Shown here piece by piece: positions 38,301 through 60,000 of a stretch of 60,000 nucleotides of DNA (position 1 is its first letter; each line of letters begins with the position of its first letter). The notes beneath the pieces were generated by a model, which worked only from the letters and a program-made list of their open reading frames with translations, did not search any database and was not told where the DNA came from. Both the position numbers and the translations under genes were made by a program. The DNA is taken from contig OZ037765.1 in NCBI GenBank assembly GCA_964035545.1, forward strand, positions 25,044,504 through 25,104,503, read 5' to 3'. This stretch comes from Bugula neritina. Its lineage: Eukaryota; Bryozoa; Gymnolaemata; Cheilostomatida; Bugulidae.

Positions 38301-41300
38301 TAGATAGAATCAGTATATAGAAATCAATGCTAAATTAGCACAAAGTGCATACAACTAATGGAAATGCTGTCATACAAACATGCCCTGTGTGTACATAAGA
38401 TATCTGTTGTTGCTCCACAACAATTGCATAAAACAGTAATAGAAATTTGCTCTATAATCAATATTACTACAAAGGCTTTGGTGAATGTTAGCTGGTACTA
38501 AAATGAAAAGAACCCACAAAACTTTTTGTTTTTGTGTTAATTGGAGCATGGTCTTTACCAATGGTGATTAATAGCTATTCATAACATCAAAAATATTTGA
38601 CTTTTCGGTAACATGAGAGATTTACAAGAATATTGTCAGTAAATAAAATTATTGTGTAACTTAAGCAATGCTTTATATGTGTTCTTTGTAGGGGGTAACA
38701 AAGGTAAAAAGCGAACTACTAAAATATCAAACTTGAAGCGATTTCCCAGTGACAATAGTATATCAAAGAAGACAACAAGACTGGTACCAGCTTCTCATAC
38801 TGACCCTCAAGGATATTTAACCAGTTATCAGAATGCTCAAGGGTGGCCTGTGGCGGAACGAGAGTATGAACTACCTGGGCAGATCAGCGGGCATATGAAT
38901 TCACTAAATAATACATCACCATCGCCTGCTTATGGAAAGCAAGGCTTTACTTCAACTCAATTCAATGCTGACACATACTCATCTAACATTCCTCACCACC
39001 CCCCACTCCATCAATATCATGGGCATGGGGCACCAGTGTACGCCCCGCAGGCTTCACCTATTTATGGGGAAGGTGGTTATAGTTTGCAGTATCATCAACA
39101 TTATGATAATCACAACCAACAACAACGAGCAGGGCCTCCATCTGGAGGCCTAACACATGGTGCTCCAGCTAAAAGATACAATCAGAATGTATTATTAAAT
39201 AGTTACCAGCCCAGTCCACCGCTAGGAGGCTACCATTCAGGTCCACCACCTGGTCTACCACCACCTGGGCTACCACAGCCTGGCCCACCATTAGCAGGGT
39301 ATTATTCTGGTCCACCATCAGAAGGCTATCACCACCAGCCAAGAGAAGACAGTAATTATAAACCCCAGTCTGAGTACATACCACCACCGCATCCACCAGG
39401 ACAACCTGTAAATGCGTTTGTCACTTCTGGCCAGTACCACAAGCAATACCACCAACCTGTGTATGACTACAGTGGCTACCTCAACCCAACAGAGCAATAC
39501 AACGACTTCTCACATAAAGATGTAAGTTTTAGGATACAGTTTATTACCCAACATTTAAAACTTACTCCTAAATAGACTACTATATCAAACATATTTTGAT
39601 GAGACTATTATAACCTAACTTACTACTTTAGTTGAAAAAGTGACTTAACTTCGCTTATACACCAAAATCTTTCACAGCAAACAAATATGATGATGCTGAA
39701 GCATTTTACCTTGAGCATATTTTTCAAAAACAAGGAGTTCCATTTCATTCAAATAAAGTTGAGTGTTGGAAATAGTTTTCATAAAAACGGTCGTTAGCAG
39801 TGATAGTATTCCTTCATAATGTACATGTATATTGCTGTAGTTTCCTTGTTATGTTCCGAACCCATTTTTACATTCACAAAATGTTTTATGGTTCTTTAGC
39901 TTCATCACACAAAGTATAATATCTAAAAAACTAATAACCCCCTACTGAAAATTATCAACTATCTTTAAAATTAGCCTCATTATTAAACAAACAATATTTT
40001 TATTAATCAAAGTAAACTTATATTTGATTTTTTTCTAAACGAAGTTCTTTAATGAACATCATTTTTCCTGATCGAGATTCTCTCAACATTGACTATGAAA
40101 AACTACCAACTAAATTTCTTGCACTTACTTTTCCCAACATATTTTTAGAACTGCATGAAGTAATTCAACAGCTATTTATTTGCTTTACTCACAGTCCTAT
40201 AGCAACTGGTACCCACACAAAACTGAATTGTCAATATTGATTGTTTAAATAGTCTGAAGTCTTTTTATATCTCTTGGGTTTTGATTATTTAATAGTAGAA
40301 ACCAGTGCAGCTGCAATGACACTTATTCCCATAGTCTACTATTTACAAGCTAACAGTAGATCTTAGAATTTATCCGTTTATTTACTGTACCCTATACCCA
40401 ATTCCATAAAGCAATACTTACTTTTTTCAATTTTTTTAGGTTTACTTGCACCGAAGATAAAAGCAGTGCTTTTTCTGTTTTATGCATGCTGCTTGGAAAC
40501 TGTAGTCTTAATTGAGGTGTATTTACTTGCTTTAGGTCAAGCAATATAACGGGAGTCCATATAGCTCCCCACACCCTCCCTATCAAACCAACCATAGTCC
40601 TGAAGCTAATAGAAAAGTTATGCTGAATCCATACTCAATGGTTCCACCTATCTCTGATAAACTATCAGATACGTATTCTACAGGCAGCTACGTCTTGGCA
40701 TATCAGGTTGGTTATAGTTATGCATATGTAGTTTTGATTATATATGACAATACCATGTAGACAATGCCATCTGTTTACCATCATATGCTTTGTATGAAAT
40801 AATTCAAACATATTATTTTAAAAGTTTTATGGTTTAATTGTGGAATTTTATACATCCTACTAATTGCCATGCAAATAAAATCAAATGATATAAGTCTTTT
40901 ATCTCTATGCTATTGCAGTATAAATGCACACACTTGAAATTTGACCTTTAGAATAAATCCCATGAGCTACTTAGTGATATATAGTAATAAAATAAACTAT
41001 TGGGTCTTTTGTTCCGCATCCACATACTTTTAGTATATCCAATTTCGTGTTTTTTTAATTGTTTTTGCATATAAATATGCTCCCTTTGTTGTGTAACTAT
41101 TAAATATTCACACAGGAAGGTGTTTGTAGAATTATGTTATATATATTGCTATAACAAGTTAACTATAATGTAGAAAGACAAAGAAAAGGCTGAGAAACTG
41201 TCAAAATCTCCAACTTATAAAGTATATACTATGAGTGATTATAAGAACCTAAAACTGGAGTATAAGTTGGGCGGACTCGGACCATCGCAAGATCCGGGAG

Positions 41301-42454
41301 TACTGAAAGAAAAGGTTTTACTATCTTACTTATTAGCCACACACCCTGCCTACTTGTAGAAAAAATCATCGATTTTAAAATAATTATCCCTATAAATTTT
41401 TGTGCACTGTAGCTTATCTAACAATTATTTTGTTTAAACAGCTATACATATAATTATCTCGTGTAGATGGAAATCAGGAATAAGCAGCTTCAGTATGCTA
41501 AAGGTGCAATGGAGCAGGAGAAAAAGAAGCCTCACCCATCACCTAGAAAAACTGATGTGGTGAATGAAGAGCAGCCTTTGAGAGGGCGTCAGCTGGTAAG
41601 TGTTTTTATTTAGAAAAGTATTTCATCATGTCACTAGAATCATGTACACATGTGTTACTTTAGAGTATGAGAAACTGCACAGTTGTGTAGTAATTCGAGA
41701 TTCAGTCAACAGAAGCACAAAAATATCTGTATGATGTCTAAGCAACATTTGCTATCACATATGTTCTTATAAAAAAATTATTGTTATCATAATTTGGAAT
41801 CATGCTGTTAATAAGTGCATTAATTAGAATGTAGCCTCATTAACAAGGTGATAACAAGGTGATAATGGTTCCTATATCTCATTATACAATTTGCATGTTG
41901 ATGCATGTACTAAAATGTTGATGGCTGATTAATATTGAAACTTCTCATTGAGAAAAAAACGATAACATTTCTTCGGCTACTAAGTATTCCGGGTGAGAGA
42001 AGTATGCAGCTGTTGTGCTTGTGTGGGTACACATGCTAAGTTAACATGTAGTTTGTTTATTAGAATTGATTCTAGTGCTGTAATATACGCTTTGCTTAAC
42101 AATAAATGGAAATGCTTCTTGAATTTTAAAAATATGGTTATCTTAAATATATAATTAAACATTTTATCTATTTTCTAACAGGCTGTAGAATATGCTAAGC
42201 ATATACCCAAACCCAAAGCTAATACACAGTTCAAAAGTCAGCCGAAAGCTGTCATAAGTTATGATCAGGAAGTTGGGTCCAATTCAAGTAAAATACCTGC
42301 AATGAAACCTTACGAGTCTTCAACGCACTCACCCAATAAAACACCACCTACACACCAAATAGACTTGGTAGAGCTGGAAGACCTGCAACGGAGGCATGAA
42401 CAAGACCAGAAGGCTGTTGCCAATATTCAATACAAGATGCAGCAAGCCACCTGA
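35303..42454 (+). CDS. JHY: JHY/C11orf63-like protein (putative ciliary/ependymal protein), 11 exons, 1024 aa
   Basis: Exons: 35303-35577, 35942-36127, 36364-36528, 36932-37493, 37744-37920, 38095-38260, 38692-39521, 40536-40706, 41174-41314, 41467-41595, 42182-42454; phases agree throughout and the sum is 3075 nt. The N-terminus is acidic. A Gln-rich stretch lies at ~296-339 and a Tyr/Pro/Gly-rich section at ~600-780. Two short segments resemble vertebrate JHY (juvenile hydrocephalus) as I remember it: AEDAWSKRAQSL near 490-501, and the C-terminal module with YTMSDYKNL, LGGLGP (876-881), then VEYAKHIPKPK. JHY loss in mice disturbs ependymal cilia. The rest is disordered and poorly conserved, so the name depends on those segments. 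The fourth exon ends in a GC donor. An in-frame TAA lies just before the ATG. Confidence 0.62.
37494..37743 (+). other. GC-AG intron in the JHY-like gene
   Basis: The fourth exon ends GAG|GCAAGT, the strong extended consensus of GC donors, and the next exon starts after TTTCTAG at 37743. Both sides are phase 0. No GT donor near the coding end fits as well. Reading straight on runs through hydrophobic AT-rich sequence to a stop at about 37625, which looks intronic. Confidence 0.65.
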
Positions 42455-42734
42455 TGTTCTTAAAGCATTGTGAATTAATTAGAAACTTTGTAAATTCACA
42501 AAATACTTTTAGGATTTGAATATTTATTCTGCTGAAATGCAGTAATTAGTTCACACTATTTATTAATACTACTTCCTTTTCATTATCAATATTATCACTC
42601 CAATCTAAATTTTACTCAAATATCATATTTTTCAAGCTCATTTTGCATTTGATAACCACATGCTCCCATTTTAGTTTATTTATGAATGATTCAGCTATGT
42701 ACATACTAATTGAGTGAACATTTTAATATACATA

Positions 42735-42740
42735 TTTATT
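42735..42740 (-). terminator. Candidate poly(A) signal of the SIK gene
   Basis: AATAAA on the minus strand about 940 nt past the SIK stop codon; nearer canonical signals were not seen. Confidence 0.3.
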
Positions 42741-42812
42741 GAGGCAGTCTTTGCTCAATGATTAGTAGCAAATATTGCAAATATTTTTTTGTGGAAATCA
42801 TATTGTTTATGT

Positions 42813-42818
42813 AATAAA
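42813..42818 (+). terminator. Candidate poly(A) signal of the JHY-like gene
   Basis: First AATAAA after the stop codon at 42454; a second candidate follows near 42845. Confidence 0.4.
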
Positions 42819-43677
42819 ACAAAATTAATGCCATTGGCATTTACTTAATAAAAAAATTAATGGCCAATTAGATGGTCATGGTTCATTATAACAATAAATA
42901 TAAAATATCATATATAATTATATCCATTTTCGTTGCAGTAGCATCTCAACGAATGCTTGTAATTGATTTAGTGCTTAATGTAAACTTTCTATTAGTAAAA
43001 AGCACCAAATGAAAAGGTCAGATAGTATAATATCTTCTCTCAATATAGTAGTAGCTGTAGAAACAAGTTTGAAAATGAGATTCAAAATAACAGACCATAT
43101 CAGTGCTAAGTTACAGAACTCTGGAATAAGCTCAAAACCAGTTATTACAGTGAGTAAAGAGTGCCTATCTTTTTTCAACATCTGGGTTAAATGAAATAAA
43201 TCTACTAAAGTAGCAACTAAAATATCATAATTAAAACATCTACTAGTACTAAAAATATGTATACAGTCAACAACTGTGATAAAACTATAATATTCATGAT
43301 GTATATAACATAAAATGGCATATAATATGCTCAAAAAATCAACACCATGCAAGTAGAAAAATGTATAGAATGGAATCACTGCATACAGTACTGTGGGGAG
43401 CAGTTTTATGATTTAAATTAAATAAGTCATTTGAAGTATAGGCTTCACTAAGTAGAAAGACATTAAAGTTAAGTACTGAGAGCAAATTCTTTCCCTTCTA
43501 TGTTAATAGATACTAGTGCATTATTGCTAGTTATTTGGACTATAGTTCGCACAATATTGGCATAAATTAAGTATACCGACTTGACTCGTATGTATGTGAG
43601 ATTATAGGCAAGTTTGCCGAAATAGGTTCACAGCACATTCTAGGTATCGAATTCATTTGAGTGTGAAGAGTACGTTA

Positions 43678-57973
<14,296 letters not shown>

Positions 57974-58554
57974 GTAAGTTTCTTATAGAATTATCTCACC
58001 TATAAATTTAGTGCAGGTTATTACCGAACGTATGGTTTTAGTTACAATAATGGAGTTATCTATTCTTCTCTTTGCAGTACAACAGAGCATTGAACTATAA
58101 GTTACATTTCGGTGTGTCACGCTGTTTTTAGGAAATATTACCGGTAATAGAAAGGATAACTCCAAAGTAAGTCTCCAATGCTTGGTGAGTTTTTCTCATT
58201 AAAATAGAACATGATAATAAGATTATTCTAGTAGACTTTTCAATGCATCGACCATATTCGTACTGATATCACTCGTGCCAAAGGAGCCCACGCTAATGAT
58301 CACGATCCTGACGACTCCATTTTATACTTTAGTAAAGAATTTTAACACTCCGGTTTCCACTGTATACCAATAGTAATACTAATACTAATAATTATATGTA
58401 GAAAATTGTTTTATGCCATCATTATGATATCAATATGAATATGGATAACTTAGTCTTACTCTTTGAACCCTGTATTATCATTTAGGATTTTCTCAAATAC
58501 CACTTTTTACAGAGTTTTTAACTAGAAATTGAAAAAAAAAATCAAAAGCAAAAT

Positions 58555-58960
58555 CTCTAATTCTATGAGTATGACTACAGACTATGAGCATGAGTATCAC
58601 TATGACTATCAGTATTACTATTACTATTAGCTATTGCTATTAGTATTAGTACTACTAGTGTTACTTATACCTACCCACCTAGTTACGCTAATAGCATTAG
58701 TAATAGTAGTAGTATAACTTATACTTTAAGTTTATGTATAATAATAATTATAAGTATAATCCCATAGAAGTACTAGTAGTCATAGTGATAGTCATGGTGA
58801 TGGTGTACTACTACTACTATCACTACAAGTAATAGTACCAGTGGTGGTAATAATACTACTACTGCTACTTTAGACAATCACAATGTCAATAGTAATACTA
58901 AACATAATAGTAATACTTACAGTTACAGTATTACTATTATAATCTTAGTATAAGTAGTAA
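58555..58960. repeat. Degenerate ACT/AGT/ATT trinucleotide-rich tract
   Basis: Over about 400 bp the sequence is built almost wholly from short units such as TACTA, AGTA, TATTAG and ACTAC on both strands, without one fixed period. It is cryptically simple DNA rather than a clean microsatellite. Confidence 0.7.
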
Positions 58961-59178
58961 AGCTCAACAAACAATTTCAGAGTATTTGTATATAATTATG
59001 GCGAACTATTTGTTTTCAAGTTTCTATTCCTGTGAGAATCTCTAATGGTAAGAGGTTTTTAAGCTGACCAAGGACTTTATCTGCTGTGACGCAGGAGCAA
59101 TTATGACCAGATGCTCTTTCTGACATTATTAATGGTCTTACAGGCATTCAACTCATGACATTACTATGTCAGAGCATT

Positions 59179-59186
<8 letters not shown>

Positions 59187-59268
<82 letters not shown>
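59187..59268. repeat. AT dinucleotide microsatellite (about 41 units)
   Basis: An uninterrupted AT run of about 82 bp. Translation of it gives only alternating Tyr-Ile and is meaningless. Its assembled length may not be exact. Confidence 0.95.
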
Positions 59269-59271
<3 letters not shown>

Positions 59272-59668
59272 ATATTTTTAAATTTGCAGCTGTGAGCCTA
59301 GATTTCAATTTATGATCATGTAGGTGATTTTCTGTAGTAAATATATTGCAGTAAATTAATGCATTACATCTACTATCACCCTTGTCTGAAAAGTCATCAA
59401 TTTTTTCAAGTAGCATTGCTCTATCTTTAATCTATTTTGTACACAACTGATCGTGCTATTTCAACCTAACAATATGATTACTTGTGCTAGTTGTTGCTGA
59501 TTTACAAATCTATTCCAGATATTAAGTTCAGTTGAAATGTGAAGCTACAATATTTTACTTTATTTGTGCAAACTATTGAATTTTGTTGGTATTCAGTACA
59601 TTTACTTGCAATGTTTAATAAACTTACTGTTATATTTGCAGATCGTGTATTATAGCCACCTTGCTACA

Positions 59669-59966
59669 ATGCTGACATTCACTACTGGGATGCCAGTAGC
59701 CTGTTACTTTAAACAAAATTTTCATCGGATATTTTCTCAAGCATTGTCAACTTCTAGCACCCTGCATAAAGCCTATGAACAATGGCCTTATGAAAAAATA
59801 AGAAGGGTAGGTCGATCTCCAAATAAATGGCGAGGACAGGGCGGAAAGAAGTCACGAATTCCTTATGACAAACGATATCCTTTATCCGGTAAAGATATCA
59901 ATGAAAGTACTGAAGGGTTGAAACGAGGTGGAAATAAAGATCTTCTTAGTATGATTGGGGAAGCAA
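59669..59966 (+). CDS. 5' coding exon of an unidentified, probably mitochondrial protein (cut by the window edge)
   Basis: The ATG at 59669 follows an acceptor at 59640-59641 and opens 99 codons up to a donor A|GTAAGG at 59967. The N-terminus (about 1-35) is rich in Ser/Thr/Gln and aromatics, has Arg and Lys, and contains almost no acidic residues: FKQNFHRIFSQALSTSS. That is typical of a mitochondrial import presequence. Then comes a basic strip, KIRRVGRSPNKWRGQGGKKS. I do not recognise the family, and the rest lies beyond the window. It is divergent from SIK. Confidence 0.6.
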
Positions 59967-60000
59967 GTAAGGTTTCGATGTGCTACACTATCGTCAATGT

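Larger units (their letters stand above)
42455..43677. other. Shared 3' region between the convergent JHY-like and SIK genes
   Basis: Non-coding AT-rich sequence between two stop codons. The first AATAAA for the + gene is at 42813-42818. For the minus-strand SIK gene, TTTATT (AATAAA) occurs at 42735-42740 and 42674-42679. If these are used the two 3' UTRs overlap by about 100 nt, the same arrangement as at the NCAM/TRIB junction. Open frames at 42975-43379 have no recognisable content. Confidence 0.45.
57974..59641 (+). other. Region between the SIK start and the right-hand gene: repeats only
   Basis: No coding sequence is evident. It contains a degenerate ACT/AGT/ATT-rich tract at about 58555-58960 and a long AT dinucleotide repeat at 59187-59268. 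It is probably the first intron of the right-hand gene. Confidence 0.45.

Noticed and set aside
59153-59416. 87-aa minus-strand open frame with long Tyr-Ile run
   Set aside because: It is a translation of the AT microsatellite.

Overview
This is a window of animal nuclear DNA. It is AT-rich, and the genes are split into many small exons with GT-AG introns, two of them GC-AG. Every exon chain I could build stays in frame under the standard code. The families present (NCAM/Fasciclin-II adhesion molecule, Tribbles pseudokinase, fatty-acid-binding protein, SIK-type LKB1-activated kinase, JHY-like ciliary protein) point to a metazoan with modest intron sizes, most likely a non-vertebrate. I cannot place it in a phylum from this sequence alone. 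I see no bacterial features, CRISPR array, rRNA or tRNA, and no recognisable intact transposon.

Layout: (1) 1-1064, +, the 3' end of an unidentified gene whose 5' part lies outside the window. (2) 2188-20521, +, a complete NCAM/Fas2-like gene in 20 coding exons: signal peptide, 5 Ig, 2 FN3, transmembrane segment and long cytoplasmic tail, 1034 aa. (3) 22451-20965, -, a Tribbles pseudokinase in 3 exons, 377 aa. (4) 34023-25459, -, a fatty-acid-binding protein in 4 exons, 133 aa, with a 6.5 kb first intron. (5) 35303-42454, +, a JHY/C11orf63-like protein in 11 exons, 1024 aa. (6) 57753-43678, -, a salt-inducible kinase of SIK3 type in 18 exons plus one possible cassette exon, 1076 aa. (7) 57973 and 59642 to the right edge, +, the start of an unidentified, probably mitochondrial protein.

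The genes alternate in direction. NCAM/TRIB and JHY/SIK are convergent pairs whose predicted poly(A) signals cross. FABP/JHY and SIK/gene 7 are divergent pairs with short shared upstream regions. The FABP upstream region holds three CACGTG E-boxes within 43 bp next to a TATA box. The genes do not form one pathway. SIK (cAMP/LKB1 signalling), TRIB (COP1/MAPK scaffolding) and FABP (lipid carriage) are all linked to metabolic signalling in other animals, but that is a remark about the families, not evidence of a cluster.

The most notable observations are: an NCAM Ig5 domain that seems to have lost both disulfide cysteines; a SIK cassette exon flanked by a 16-bp minisatellite; a duplicated splice acceptor in the first SIK intron; two GC-AG introns; the E-box cluster at FABP; and degenerate ACT/AGT-rich tracts close to several gene starts. 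I did not find a wholly new molecular system. The exon models were built by hand from splice consensus and reading phase and need transcript support.
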